Assembly: GCA_028280615.1 (NCBI GenBank)
Contig: JANQLK010000030.1
Location: 1-64,000 of the forward strand
Length of the DNA stretch: 64,000 nt
Origin: Woeseiaceae bacterium
GTDB taxonomy: Bacteria; Pseudomonadota; Gammaproteobacteria; Steroidobacterales; Woeseiaceae
Direction of reading: 5' to 3'
How positions within the stretch are numbered: position 1 is the stretch's first letter; each line of letters begins with the position of its first letter. A program made the position numbers and the translations under genes. The notes under the pieces are model-generated. The model saw nothing but the letters and a program-made list of their open reading frames with translations, searched no databases and was not told the DNA's origin. This document shows, piece by piece, positions 47,499 through 57,152 of the stretch.

Positions 47499-49628
47499 CT
47501 ACGCCTTGCGTTTAACCGATACGACGTTGGGGAGTTGCTCGAGTCTGGAGATCGTCGTGCTCAGCGTCGGCAAATCCGGGATCTCGATGCCGAGGCTGAT
47601 GATCGACTGCATGTGCTCGCGGTCGGTCTTCAAGTCCAGCTCGACGATGTTGACGTTTTCGTCGGTCAGTACCTGCGTGATGTCGCGCAACAGGCCGCTG
47701 CGGTCGTAGGCCAGCACGGAGAGATCGACCGGGTAGGCGTTAGCCTCGCTCGTCCCCCAGCTCACCTCGATGATGCGCTCCGGGTTCCGCTGGCCAAGAT
47801 TCAGACAGTTGCCGCAGTCCGCACGATGGATCGTGACACCGCGTCCCTGGGTGATGTAGCCCGTGATGGGCTCCGGCGGCACGGGGCGGCAGCAGCGCGC
47901 GAAGTTGCACATGAGGTCGCCGACGCCACTGACGGCAACGCCGTCGGGACGGCTGTCCCGCGGCCGCTGCTTGCGCGCTCGTGCGGGGCGCTCGAGCTCG
48001 GTGCCACGCAGCTGCTGCAGGGCGGTAGCGATCGCGGCCGCCGTGATTTCGCCCGAGCCCAGCAGGACGCACAGCGAATCGGCGTCCTTCTGCTTGAGCT
48101 GCCTCGCGATCGTGTCCGCCGTCACGTCGCGCACGTTGAGCCTGGAGAACTCGCGCTCCAGGATTTCCCGGCCCTGTTTCAGGTGCTGTTCGCGATCGAG
48201 CTGGCGAAACCAGGCACGGACCTTGGCGCGTGTCCTCGCCCCGGCGATGTAGCCGAGCCGCGGGCTCAGCCAGTCGCGGCTCGGCTGCGGCTGGCTGCCC
48301 GTGATGATTTCGATCTGGTCGCCGTTCCGGACTTCGTAAGTGAGCGGCACGATCCGGCCGTTGGCCTTGGCACCGCGGCAGCGATGCCCGACCTGGGTGT
48401 GCACGTGATAGGCGAAGTCGAGCGGGGTCGCGCCGGCCGGCAGCTCGACGACGTCGCCCCTGGGGCTCAGCGCGTAGACGCGGTCCTCGAACACGTCGTC
48501 GCGGATCTGGTCGAGCAGCTCACTGCCGTCGTCACCCGGCTCCAGGAGCTGGCGCAGGAAACGAATCTTGCGATCGAAGGCCGCAGGTTGGCCGCCGCCT
48601 TCCTTGTAACGCCAGTGCGCGGCGATACCGAGCTCCGCCTGGCGATGCATCTCGAGCGTGCGTATCTGGACTTCGAAGGTTTTGCCCTCGGGGCCCACGA
48701 CGGCCGTGTGCAGCGAGCGGTAATCGTTATCCTTGGGGTTCGCGATGTAATCGTCGAATTCGCCCGGGACATACGGCCAGAGTTTGTGCACGACGCCCAG
48801 GGCGGCGTAGCAGTCGCCGACCGACTCGACCATGATGCGAACAGCGCGAATGTCATACAGGCTGTCCATGTCGCGATCCTTGCGCTGCATCTTCCGGTAA
48901 ATGCTGTAGATGTGTTTGGGACGTCCGGAAATCCGTCCGACGATGCCTTCCTGCTCGAGTTCGGTACCGAGCGTCGACTTGACCCGGTCGATGAACTGCT
49001 CGCGCTCGGTGCGCTTCTCCTTGAGCGCCCGCGCGATATCGGCGTAGCTTTCGGGGTCGAGGTAACGAAATGCCAGGTCCTCGAGTTCCCATTTGAGTTG
49101 CCACACGCCAAGGCGGCTCGCGAGGGCGGCGTACACCTCGCGCGCCTCGAGAGCCAGCGCCTTTTGCCGCGCCGCGGGCGCCGTCTTCGCCTCGCGGAGC
49201 CTGAAGAGCTGTTCGGCGATCCTCGCGAGCACGAGCCGGACATCGGACACCACCGCGAGCAGCATCTTGCGCAGCGCCTCGGACTGTTCCACGGCCAGCG
49301 CCTCTCCCGGCGACCAGTCCGGCGGCAGCGTGAACTCGGACAGCTGCCTTAGCTCGGCTGTGACTTTAACTATAGATTGCAAATTATTATTTTTTAATAA
49401 TTTTTCATCTACAAGCCCGGCTCTGAGCAGCGGACACAGCAGCGCCGCCGCGATCACGTCGCCAGGCAATCCCAGCGTGCGTACGATCTCGGCGACGGCG
49501 GCGCCTTCGCGAGCCGCCGCATCGACGGCCGGCGTCGACTCGAGCGACGCGACGAGCGCATCCGCGGCGTCGACGATCGCGTCGCGTTCGCTGCCGTTCG
49601 CGGTCAGTTCTGGTTCACGCGCCACCAT
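47499..49628 (-). CDS. relA: (p)ppGpp synthetase RelA
   Basis: 709 residues from the ATG at 49628; an ATG at 49676 (725 residues) lies inside a possible -10 and was not preferred. The N-terminal pseudo-hydrolase domain has lost the HD pair (AAALLCPLLRAGLVDE), so this is a synthetase-only RelA rather than a SpoT. The synthetase domain (YGRPKHIYSIWRKM-like RPKHIYSIYRKMQ, DIRAVRIMVE), TGS (DFAYHVHTQVGHRC) and ACT (RSGLLRDITQVL) domains follow. It responds to uncharged tRNA on ribosomes. An AT-rich island (plus 49361-49412) interrupts its otherwise GC-rich codon use. It is divergent from yebC. Confidence 0.93.
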   Translation of the reverse strand: MVAREPELTANGSERDAIVDAADALVASLESTPAVDAAAREGAAVAEIVRTLGLPGDVIAAALLCPLLRAGLVDEKLLKNNNLQSIVKVTAELRQLSEFTLPPDWSPGEALAVEQSEALRKMLLAVVSDVRLVLARIAEQLFRLREAKTAPAARQKALALEAREVYAALASRLGVWQLKWELEDLAFRYLDPESYADIARALKEKRTEREQFIDRVKSTLGTELEQEGIVGRISGRPKHIYSIYRKMQRKDRDMDSLYDIRAVRIMVESVGDCYAALGVVHKLWPYVPGEFDDYIANPKDNDYRSLHTAVVGPEGKTFEVQIRTLEMHRQAELGIAAHWRYKEGGGQPAAFDRKIRFLRQLLEPGDDGSELLDQIRDDVFEDRVYALSPRGDVVELPAGATPLDFAYHVHTQVGHRCRGAKANGRIVPLTYEVRNGDQIEIITGSQPQPSRDWLSPRLGYIAGARTRAKVRAWFRQLDREQHLKQGREILEREFSRLNVRDVTADTIARQLKQKDADSLCVLLGSGEITAAAIATALQQLRGTELERPARARKQRPRDSRPDGVAVSGVGDLMCNFARCCRPVPPEPITGYITQGRGVTIHRADCGNCLNLGQRNPERIIEVSWGTSEANAYPVDLSVLAYDRSGLLRDITQVLTDENVNIVELDLKTDREHMQSIISLGIEIPDLPTLSTTISRLEQLPNVVSVKRKA
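49381..49403. repeat. AT-only palindrome inside relA
   Basis: AAATTATTA (49381-49389), five T, TAATAATTT (49395-49403): a perfect 9-bp inverted repeat made only of A and T inside a GC-rich gene. It is translated as part of KLLKNNNLQ. Runs of A6 on the coding strand next to it could promote slippage. Confidence 0.8.
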
Positions 49629-49647
49629 TTGCGGCTTTTCATCCTCT

Positions 49648-49676
49648 GTGAAGCCCAGCCGATAAACCGTTATCAT
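49648..49676 (+). promoter_or_regulatory. Tentative yebC promoter
   Basis: GTGAAG (49648-49653), 17 bases, TATCAT (49671-49676). The -35 is weak (3 of 6). The -10 and the bases after it (TATCATACGCGC) match the pattern of other promoters in this window. Read on the minus strand the same bases give TATGAT, which could be a relA -10. Confidence 0.35.
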
Positions 49677-49780
49677 ACGCGCTGTTGCCGGCACGGTGGC
49701 CCGGTCGGCGGCAATGCTTGGCGCATCGGAATACGACTCGTGGCCACCACCAACGTTCGAACCGGGAACTTTTGAAGACC

Positions 49781-49795
49781 GCCGGCGCTGCCGGC
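49781..49795 (+). other. Hairpin next to the yebC ribosome site
   Basis: GCCGGC-GCT-GCCGGC forms a 6-bp stem directly before AGGGG (49796-49800) and the yebC ATG at 49804. In the mRNA it could limit ribosome access, though it does not cover the Shine-Dalgarno itself. Confidence 0.4.
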
Positions 49796-49803
49796 AGGGG
49801 ACC

Positions 49804-50547
49804 ATGGCAGGACACAGCAAGTGGGCGAACATCCAGCACCGCAAGGGCGCCCAGGACAAGAAACGCGGCAAACTCTTCACCAAGCTGATTCGTGAGATCA
49901 CCGTGGCGGCCAGGATGGGCGGCGGCGATCCGGACGCGAATCCGCGGCTCAGGCTTGCGATCGACAAGGCGAAATCGCAGAGCATGCCGAAGGACAACAT
50001 CGAGCGGGCCGTCAAGCGCGGTTCGGGCGATCTCGACGGTGACGACTACCAGGAACTGCGTTACGAAGGCTACGGTCCCGGCGGCACGGCCATCATGGTC
50101 GACTGCCTGACCGATAATCGCAATCGAACGGTTGCCGAGGTCCGGCACGCGTTCACCAAGTTCGGCGGCAATCTCGGCGCCGATGGTTCGGTCGGCTATC
50201 TTTTTAATCATGTCGGCCAGCTTTTGTACCCGCCAGGCAGCGACGAAGATGCGATCATGGAAGCGGCCATCGAGGCGGGGGCCGAAGACGTGGTCGTCGA
50301 CGAGGACGGCTCGATCGAGGTGCTGACGGATCCGGCCGACTACGAATCGGTTCGCGACGCAATGCGTGCGGCCGACCTCAGGCCCGAGGACGCGCAGCTT
50401 ACGATGCGTGCCTCGACCAGCGCGAAGCTGGCCGTCAAGGAGGCGGCTTCGATGGTCAAGATGCTCGAGGTGCTCGAAGACCTGGACGACGTGCAGTATG
50501 TGTACTCCAACGCCGACATTTCCGACGACGTGCTCGCAGAGCTCTGA
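49804..50547 (+). CDS. yebC: YebC/PmpR family protein (TACO1 family)
   Basis: 247 residues, full family length. It starts with the conserved [21 protein letters not shown] and contains [20 protein letters not shown] and the GTAIMVD segment typical of YebC. Members were described as transcription regulators and more recently as factors that help ribosomes through proline stretches. AGGGG gives the ribosome site. It heads the yebC-ruvC-ruvA-ruvB cluster, 20 bases before ruvC, a conserved gene order. Confidence 0.96.
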   Translation: MAGHSKWANIQHRKGAQDKKRGKLFTKLIREITVAARMGGGDPDANPRLRLAIDKAKSQSMPKDNIERAVKRGSGDLDGDDYQELRYEGYGPGGTAIMVDCLTDNRNRTVAEVRHAFTKFGGNLGADGSVGYLFNHVGQLLYPPGSDEDAIMEAAIEAGAEDVVVDEDGSIEVLTDPADYESVRDAMRAADLRPEDAQLTMRASTSAKLAVKEAASMVKMLEVLEDLDDVQYVYSNADISDDVLAEL

Positions 50548-50567
50548 CGGCGGGCAGGTGCAAGGCT

Positions 50568-51089
50568 GTGAGTGACACGGTCCGCATTCTCGGCATCGAC
50601 CCGGGCTCGAGGCTCACGGGATTCGGCGTGCTCGATGTTGCAGGCAGTTCGGCCGACTACGTGGCGAGCGGCACCGTACGGACTATCGACGGCAGTTTTC
50701 CGGAACGGCTGCGCTCGATCTACGAATCGGTCGGCGACATCGTCGCGCGCTACCGGCCCGACGTCGTCGCTATCGAGTCGGTGTTCATGCACAAGAACGC
50801 CGGCAGTGCGCTCAAGCTCGGACAGGCGCGTTCGGCGGCGCTCTGCGCCACGTTTTCGCTGGACGTGGAAGTGCACGAATACGCGCCGCGCGAGATCAAG
50901 CAGGCCATCGTCGGCACGGGCGCGGCGACCAAGGACCAGGTCCAGCACATGGTCGTGGCGCTGCTGAAGCTCGACAGCCCGCCGGCCGAGGACGCCGCCG
51001 ACGCGCTGGCGGCAGCGCTTTGTCACGGGCACCAGCGGCGCATCCGGCGCGCACTCGACCGCCGGGCCGCAATGGCGGGCGGCCAATGA
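50568..51089 (+). CDS. ruvC: Holliday junction endonuclease RuvC
   Basis: 173 residues, GTG start 20 bases after yebC. RuvC resolves Holliday junctions made accessible by RuvAB. Catalytic acidic residues are visible: Asp in ILGIDPGSRLTGFG, Glu in VVAIESVF, and the Asp pair in AEDAADALAAALCH. It overlaps the ruvA start by 4 bases (ATGA), so the ruvCAB operon is tightly coupled. Confidence 0.97.
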   Translation: MSDTVRILGIDPGSRLTGFGVLDVAGSSADYVASGTVRTIDGSFPERLRSIYESVGDIVARYRPDVVAIESVFMHKNAGSALKLGQARSAALCATFSLDVEVHEYAPREIKQAIVGTGAATKDQVQHMVVALLKLDSPPAEDAADALAAALCHGHQRRIRRALDRRAAMAGGQ

Positions 51090-51670
51090 TCGGTTCGCTG
51101 CGCGGCCGCCTGACCTTCAAACAGCCCCCGACCATCATCATCGAATGCGCGGGCGTGGGCTATGACGTCGAAACGCCCATGTCGACGTTCTTCAAGCTGC
51201 CCGCGGTCGGCGACGATCTGTTCCTGTACACGCACCTGCTGGTCCGCGAGGACGCACAGATCCTGTACGGTTTCGCGACCGACCAGGAGCGCTCGCTGTT
51301 CCAGCTGTTGCTCAAGGTTCGCGGTGTCGGCGCCAGGATCGGTCTTGCGATCCTGTCCGCGATGAGCGTCAGCGACTTCAACCGCTGTATTGGCTACGAG
51401 GACACGACGGCGCTCGCCAAGATTCCGGGTATCGGCAAGAAGACCGCGGAGCGACTGGTCATCGAGCTCAGGGATCGCATCGACAGGGCCATCCCCGGCG
51501 AGACCGTGACGGTCAGCGTCGACAAGGGCGCCCGCGCCGAGGCCGTCGACGCGCTGGTCGCACTCGGCTACCGGCCGGCCGAAGTCACCAAACTCGTGGC
51601 GGCAATCGAGACCGACGGGCAGTCGGCCGAAGACATCATTCGCGCGGCGCTCAAACAGGCGGTGGGCTGA
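51086..51670 (+). CDS. ruvA: Holliday junction helicase subunit RuvA
   Basis: 194 residues from the ATG that overlaps the ruvC stop. It starts [12 protein letters not shown] and has the OB-fold domain I, helix-hairpin-helix domain II ([14 protein letters not shown] and [19 protein letters not shown]) and the flexible C-terminal domain III that binds RuvB ([16 protein letters not shown]). It binds four-way junctions as a tetramer. Confidence 0.97.
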   Translation: MIGSLRGRLTFKQPPTIIIECAGVGYDVETPMSTFFKLPAVGDDLFLYTHLLVREDAQILYGFATDQERSLFQLLLKVRGVGARIGLAILSAMSVSDFNRCIGYEDTTALAKIPGIGKKTAERLVIELRDRIDRAIPGETVTVSVDKGARAEAVDALVALGYRPAEVTKLVAAIETDGQSAEDIIRAALKQAVG

Positions 51671-51672
51671 CG

Positions 51673-52743
51673 ATGAGCGGCATCGAGCACGATCGGCTGA
51701 CCAGCGCCGAGCCGCGAACGGGCGACCGGGCGTTCGATCGCGCGATCCGGCCGCGGACGCTCACCGACTACGTCGGCCAGCCAGCCGTGAAGCAGCAGAT
51801 GGGCATCTTCATCGAGGCCGCGCGGCGACGCGAGGAGGCGCTCGATCACGTGCTGATCTTCGGACCGCCGGGACTCGGCAAGACGACCCTCGCACACATC
51901 GTCGCCAACGAGATGGGCGTCAACCTGCGGCAAACCTCGGGGCCCGTGCTCGAGCGCCCCGGCGATCTCGCCGCGATGCTGACCAACCTCGAGCCGAACG
52001 ACGTGCTGTTCGTCGACGAGATCCATCGCCTGAGCCCGGTCGTGGAAGAGGTGCTGTACCCGGCCATGGAGGACTTCCAGCTCGACATTGTGATCGGCGA
52101 GGGCCCGGCGGCGCGCTCGATCAAGCTCGATCTGCCGCCGTTCACGCTCGTGGGCGCCACCACGCGGGCCGGGCTCCTGACGTCGCCGCTGCGCGACCGC
52201 TTCGGCATCGTTCAGCGCCTCGAGTTCTATTCGACCGCCGATCTCGAGGCCATCGCCAGGCGTTCGGCCGGTATTCTGAACCTCGCGATGCAGGCGGAGG
52301 GCGCCAATGAGATCGCGCGCCGCTCGCGCGGGACGCCGCGCATCGCGAATCGGCTGTTGAGAAGGGTGCGGGATTTCGCCGAAGTCGAGGCCGACGGCGA
52401 CGTGACGCGCGACGTTGCCGTGAGCGCGATGAACCTGCTCGAGGTGGATCCGCACGGCTTCGACGCGATGGACCGGCGTCTGCTGCTTGCGATCATCGAG
52501 AAGTTCGACGGTGGACCCGTCGGCATCGAGAGCCTGGCTGCCGCGGTGGGCGAGGAGCGCGGCACGATCGAGGACGTGCTCGAACCCTACCTGATCCAGC
52601 AGGGATTCATGATGCGCACGGCGCGCGGCCGCGTTGCCACCAAAAACGCATACTTGCACTTTAGCCTGACACCGCCCGGAAACGCGGCCACGCCGGAACT
52701 GCCGCTGTTCGACGAGGATCAAAGTACAAGCGATGAGCGATGA
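51673..52743 (+). CDS. ruvB: Holliday junction helicase motor subunit RuvB
   Basis: 356 residues. Walker [11 protein letters not shown] near 63-72, Walker [11 protein letters not shown] near 115-124, sensor 1 [10 protein letters not shown] near 158-167 and the C-terminal winged helix ([20 protein letters not shown]). It drives branch migration as a hexameric ring. The 3' end overlaps ybgC by 11 bases, joining the ruv genes to the tol-pal operon. Confidence 0.97.
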   Translation: MSGIEHDRLTSAEPRTGDRAFDRAIRPRTLTDYVGQPAVKQQMGIFIEAARRREEALDHVLIFGPPGLGKTTLAHIVANEMGVNLRQTSGPVLERPGDLAAMLTNLEPNDVLFVDEIHRLSPVVEEVLYPAMEDFQLDIVIGEGPAARSIKLDLPPFTLVGATTRAGLLTSPLRDRFGIVQRLEFYSTADLEAIARRSAGILNLAMQAEGANEIARRSRGTPRIANRLLRRVRDFAEVEADGDVTRDVAVSAMNLLEVDPHGFDAMDRRLLLAIIEKFDGGPVGIESLAAAVGEERGTIEDVLEPYLIQQGFMMRTARGRVATKNAYLHFSLTPPGNAATPELPLFDEDQSTSDER

Positions 52744-53140
52744 TATCTTCGAGTGGCCGGTGCGCGTGTACTACGAAGACACGGATGCGCAGGGCATCGT
52801 CTACTACGCCAACTACTTCCGCTTCATGGAGCGCGCGCGCACCGAGTGGCTGCGTGCGCTCGGCATAGACCAGTCCGCGCTCCTGAACGACGAGCGGCGG
52901 ATGTTCGTCGTCGTCCGCACGCACGCGACGTTCGTAACGCCGGCGCGCTTCAACGACACCCTGGTAGTGACGGCCCGCCTGGCCGGGCAGACCCGGGCCT
53001 CTTTTGACATCGAGCAGAACGTCTATCGCGACGGCCGCGACGGCGAGCTGTTGCTCAGGGGTGGCGTCAAGGCCGCGCTGCTCGATGCCGACAGCCTTAG
53101 ACCCGGACGTGTTCCGGCGTCGTTCTTCGAGGGAAACTGA
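52733..53140 (+). CDS. ybgC: Tol-Pal-associated acyl-CoA thioesterase YbgC
   Basis: 135 residues, hot-dog fold. The motif [35 protein letters not shown] is split here as [17 protein letters not shown] with the catalytic Asp, near 10-27. It hydrolyses acyl-CoA or acyl-ACP and is the usual first gene of tol-pal operons. It overlaps ruvB by 11 bases and is followed by tolQ after 1 base. Confidence 0.95.
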   Translation: MSDDIFEWPVRVYYEDTDAQGIVYYANYFRFMERARTEWLRALGIDQSALLNDERRMFVVVRTHATFVTPARFNDTLVVTARLAGQTRASFDIEQNVYRDGRDGELLLRGGVKAALLDADSLRPGRVPASFFEGN

Positions 53141-53141
53141 A

Positions 53142-53831
<690 letters not shown>

Positions 53832-53832
53832 C

Positions 53833-54276
53833 ATGGCAACGCCTTTGCAGAAGCGCAAACTCATGGGCGAGATCAACGTCGTGCCGTACATCGACGTCAT
53901 GCTCGTGCTGCTGATCATTTTCATGGTCACGGCGCCGCTGTTGACCCAGGGCATCGAGGTGGAGCTGCCCAAGGCCGGCGCCGAGCCGATCGACGACGTC
54001 GCGGACACCCAGCCGATCGTGCTGAGCGTGGATTCGGCCGGCAACCTGTACGTCGACGTCGGTGACGACGAGGATCAGCCCAAATCTGCCGCGGAGATCG
54101 TTCGCCGCGTGAGCACGGTCTTAAGGCAAAGCCCGGAGACACCCGTGCTCGTCAAGGCCGACCGCAGCGTGGAGTACGGCTACGTCGTCGGCGCGATGGT
54201 GCTGCTGCAGCAGGGCGGCGCCGACAACGTCGGTTTCGTCACCGATCCGCTCGACAGCTACCCGGTGCCGGAGTAG
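53833..54276 (+). CDS. tolR: Tol-Pal system protein TolR
   Basis: 147 residues, ATG 1 base after the tolQ stop. One N-terminal membrane helix with the proton-path Asp in INVVPYIDVMLVLLIIFMV, then a periplasmic domain ending in VEYGYVVGAMVLLQQGGADNVGFVTDP, typical of TolR/ExbD. Acts with TolQ as the stator-motor pair. Confidence 0.96.
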   Translation: MATPLQKRKLMGEINVVPYIDVMLVLLIIFMVTAPLLTQGIEVELPKAGAEPIDDVADTQPIVLSVDSAGNLYVDVGDDEDQPKSAAEIVRRVSTVLRQSPETPVLVKADRSVEYGYVVGAMVLLQQGGADNVGFVTDPLDSYPVPE

Positions 54277-54288
54277 GGGGCCGACGCC

Positions 54289-55179
54289 GTGATCCGCGAC
54301 CGCCACAATGTGATTCCCGTCGGCATGGCCGTGCTGCTGCACGTCGTGCTGCTGGGATCGTTCGTGGTCGCGTTCGATTGGACGCGCAGCAATCCGCCGG
54401 CCGTGCCGCTCGCGATGACCGCGACGCTCGTGACCGACAGTGCCGTGACCGTGCCGCCGCGTGTCGAGCCCGAGCCCGAGGTCCTGGAGCCCGAGCCCGA
54501 ACCCGTCGAGGTCGAGCCGCCGGCGGCGGAGCCCGAACCCGTCGAAGCGCGGCCGGATCCGGCCGAGCTCGCGCGACAAAAGCTCGAAGAGGAGAAGCGC
54601 CTCGCCGACTTGGCTGCCGAAGAGGAGCGCCGGCAGCGGGCCGAGGAGACCGCGCGCCGCAAGGCCGAAGAGCGGGCCAGGGAACAGGCCGAGGAGGAGG
54701 CCCGGCGGAAGGCCGAAGCCGAGGCGGAGCGCGTTCGCAAGGAGAGGGAACTCGAGGAACGGCGTCGCCAGGAGGAACTCAGGCGCCAGGAGGACATCCG
54801 CCGGCAGCGCGAGGAGAACGAGCGTGAGCGGCAGCGGCTCGAGGCCGAGCAGCGCCGCCAGGCGCTCGAGGCCGAGGAGGCGGCCATGGCGGCCCGCAAT
54901 TCGCCCGAGATGAGCGCCTACGTGGCGGCCATCCAGAGCAAGGTTCAGCGCAACTGGATTCGCCCGGCCACGGCGCCCGACGATCTCGTCTGCTCGGTTC
55001 GCGTCCGCCAGCTGCCGAGTGGCGAAGTCCTGAGCGCGCAGGTCATCAGCTGCAACGGCAACGATGCCGTCGTGCGGTCCGTCGAAGCCGCCGTCCGCAA
55101 GGCCTCACCGTTGCCTTTGCCCACGAATCCACTATTGTTCAGCCGTGACATGCGCCTGAATTTCAGACTGCAGGAATAG
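54289..55179 (+). CDS. tolA: Tol-Pal system protein TolA
   Basis: 296 residues, GTG start. One membrane helix (about 12-27) opens it. A Pro/Glu/Val-rich linker follows, then a long Glu/Arg/Lys/Ala coiled coil (about 95-205) and a compact C-terminal domain (YVAAIQSKVQRNWIRP onward) containing the CSVRVRQLPSGEV fold and two Cys that could form a disulfide. It bridges the inner membrane to Pal and TolB. Confidence 0.95.
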   Translation: MIRDRHNVIPVGMAVLLHVVLLGSFVVAFDWTRSNPPAVPLAMTATLVTDSAVTVPPRVEPEPEVLEPEPEPVEVEPPAAEPEPVEARPDPAELARQKLEEEKRLADLAAEEERRQRAEETARRKAEERAREQAEEEARRKAEAEAERVRKERELEERRRQEELRRQEDIRRQREENERERQRLEAEQRRQALEAEEAAMAARNSPEMSAYVAAIQSKVQRNWIRPATAPDDLVCSVRVRQLPSGEVLSAQVISCNGNDAVVRSVEAAVRKASPLPLPTNPLLFSRDMRLNFRLQE

Positions 55180-55185
55180 TTCGCT

Positions 55186-56511
55186 GTGAAAAAAGCCCCG
55201 TTCATACTGATGATCCTGTCGCTCGGCACGTGCATCGCCGCCGCGGCGCAGGAGCTCGAGATCGATATCTATGACGGCCAGGTGCTGAGGACGCCCGTCG
55301 CGGTCGTACCCTTCGGTTTCGAGTCCGCGCCCGGCTTCGGGGGCAACGCCTCCGCGCCCGGTCTGGACGTAGCCGCTGTCATCGGCGCCGACCTGTATCG
55401 CAGCGGACGCTTCGACCCGAAAGACGAGTCCGACATGCTGCAAAAGCCCACGACGGGCGCCGAAGTCGATTTCGACGACTGGACCATCCTCAAGGTCGAA
55501 GCGGTCGTCGTCGGCAAGATCGTGCAGACGGGCGCGAACGCCTACTCGGTGCAGTTCCAGCTATTCGACCCGTATGCCCAGAAGCAGCTCGTCGGCTACC
55601 GGATGCCGGCCAGCCGCGGCACGCTGCGCCGCGTCGCGCACCGCGTTGCCGACATGATCTACGAGGAGCTGACGGGCGTCGCCGGCGTATTCGCCACGCG
55701 CGTCGCCTACGTGTCCACGCAGGGCAGCGGCGAAAACCAGGTTTACCGCCTGATCGTGGCCGATTACGACGGCGAGAACGAAAACGTCATCATGGAGAGC
55801 ACGGATCCGATCATGTCGCCGGCCTGGTCGCCGGACAGCCGCCGGATCGCCTACGTATCGTTTGAAGGCAATCGGTCGACGATCTTCGTGCAGCAGCTGC
55901 GCACGGGCAATCGCATACCGGTCTCGAGCGAACCCGGCATCAACGGCGCACCCTCCTTCTCTCCCGACGGCCGCCAGCTCGTCGCCACGCTGGGCGGCGT
56001 GGACGGAAATCTCGATCTCTACGTGATCGATCTGAGCACGCGCGAGAAGCGGCGCCTGACGACGCACCGGGCGATCGACACCGAGGGCAGCTGGTCGCCC
56101 GACGGCCGCTACATCTACTTCACGTCGGATCGCGCGGGTGGGCCGCAGATCTACCGGCTGCCGGCGAGCGGCGGCTCGCCAGAACGAATCACGTTCGAGG
56201 GGAGCTATAATGCGCGGCCGAGGCTGTCGCCGGACGGCAAGCGGCTGGCGGTACTGCACAACGACCGGGGCAACTTTCGCATCGGCGTCGTGGATCTCCG
56301 CAACCGGGCGCTCGTCGTTCTGTCGACAGGCAGCCAGGACGAAAGCCCGAGTTTCGCGCCGAATAGCGATATCCTGATCTACGCGACGCGGCAGAGCGGG
56401 GGTGCCGGCGTACTCGAGACGGTCTCGGCCGACGGCCTGATACGCCAGCGCATGGCCTCGGGGCGGGGCGACGTCCGGGAGCCGGTCTGGTCGCCGTTTC
56501 CGCGCTTCTGA
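55186..56511 (+). CDS. tolB: Tol-Pal system translocation protein TolB
   Basis: 441 residues, GTG start. Cleavable signal peptide ending near AAAAQ. N-terminal domain (about 20-165) followed by a six-bladed beta-propeller with repeated SPDxRxIAY-type WD-like motifs (SPAWSPDSRRIAYVS, GSWSPDGRYIYFTSDR, PRLSPDGKRLAVL). It is periplasmic and binds Pal. It is followed by an AT-rich promoter for pal. Confidence 0.96.
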   Translation: MKKAPFILMILSLGTCIAAAAQELEIDIYDGQVLRTPVAVVPFGFESAPGFGGNASAPGLDVAAVIGADLYRSGRFDPKDESDMLQKPTTGAEVDFDDWTILKVEAVVVGKIVQTGANAYSVQFQLFDPYAQKQLVGYRMPASRGTLRRVAHRVADMIYEELTGVAGVFATRVAYVSTQGSGENQVYRLIVADYDGENENVIMESTDPIMSPAWSPDSRRIAYVSFEGNRSTIFVQQLRTGNRIPVSSEPGINGAPSFSPDGRQLVATLGGVDGNLDLYVIDLSTREKRRLTTHRAIDTEGSWSPDGRYIYFTSDRAGGPQIYRLPASGGSPERITFEGSYNARPRLSPDGKRLAVLHNDRGNFRIGVVDLRNRALVVLSTGSQDESPSFAPNSDILIYATRQSGGAGVLETVSADGLIRQRMASGRGDVREPVWSPFPRF

Positions 56512-56523
56512 TTTTGGTAAGTG

Positions 56524-56552
56524 TTGACTTTAAATAACAATCATAATTTACT
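56524..56552 (+). promoter_or_regulatory. Internal promoter for pal-cpoB
   Basis: TTGACT (56524-56529, 5 of 6), 17 bases, TTTACT (56547-56552, 4 of 6), in a strikingly AT-rich 60-base stretch between tolB and pal. It would give a leader of about 40 bases and extra pal transcription, as in E. coli where pal has additional expression. Confidence 0.65.
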
Positions 56553-56599
56553 GTAATTCATAGATTAGTTCGGGTCTATCCGATCCCAAGGAACTCACC

Positions 56600-57136
56600 A
56601 TGGCTTATTTCAAAACACTCATCCTCGCCGCGGCGCTGCTGATGGCAGCCGGCTGCGGAAACCAGTCGACGATCCCGGATCCCGAGCCGGACGGCAGCAT
56701 GGCGGGGATGGAAGACGGCGCCAACACGCAGGGAGGCGACTTTGGCGAGTGGGAAGACGGCTCTGCAATGGATTCGGACCTGATGGGTGACCCGTCCGCC
56801 GGCGAACTCGCCAGCATCATCTATTTCGAGTTCGACTCGTCCGAGGTTCGCTCCGAGGACACCGACACGGTCAGCCGCCATGCCATGCTGCTTGTCGACA
56901 ACCCGGGCGCGAGCGTGCGTCTCGAGGGACACGCGGACGAGCGCGGCTCGCGTGAGTACAACATCGGCCTCGGCGAACGCCGCGCACAGGCCGTGCGCCG
57001 CCTGTTGCTGATCCAGGGTGCGTCCGCGTCGCAGATCGCTACGGTGAGCTTCGGCGAGGAACGGCCCGCGAATCCGGGTAGCAGCGAGACGGCCTGGGCC
57101 GACAATCGCCGCGTCGAAATCGTCTACACGAACTGA
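56600..57136 (+). CDS. pal: Peptidoglycan-associated lipoprotein Pal
   Basis: 178 residues. Lipobox MAAGC (Cys about 19), a short acidic linker, then the OmpA-C domain (IIYFEFDSSEVRSED, RLEGHADERGSREYNIGLGERRA, NRRVEIVY). It anchors the outer membrane to peptidoglycan and binds TolB/TolA. The AGGAACTCACC before the ATG is a reasonable ribosome site. The gene follows an AT-rich promoter region and precedes cpoB by 16 bases. Confidence 0.97.
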   Translation: MAYFKTLILAAALLMAAGCGNQSTIPDPEPDGSMAGMEDGANTQGGDFGEWEDGSAMDSDLMGDPSAGELASIIYFEFDSSEVRSEDTDTVSRHAMLLVDNPGASVRLEGHADERGSREYNIGLGERRAQAVRRLLLIQGASASQIATVSFGEERPANPGSSETAWADNRRVEIVYTN

Positions 57137-57152
57137 CACCGGGACACGAGCG

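Noticed and set aside
49677..50015. Longer N-terminus for relA extending over yebC
   Set aside because: It is antisense to yebC and unlike known RelA N-termini.
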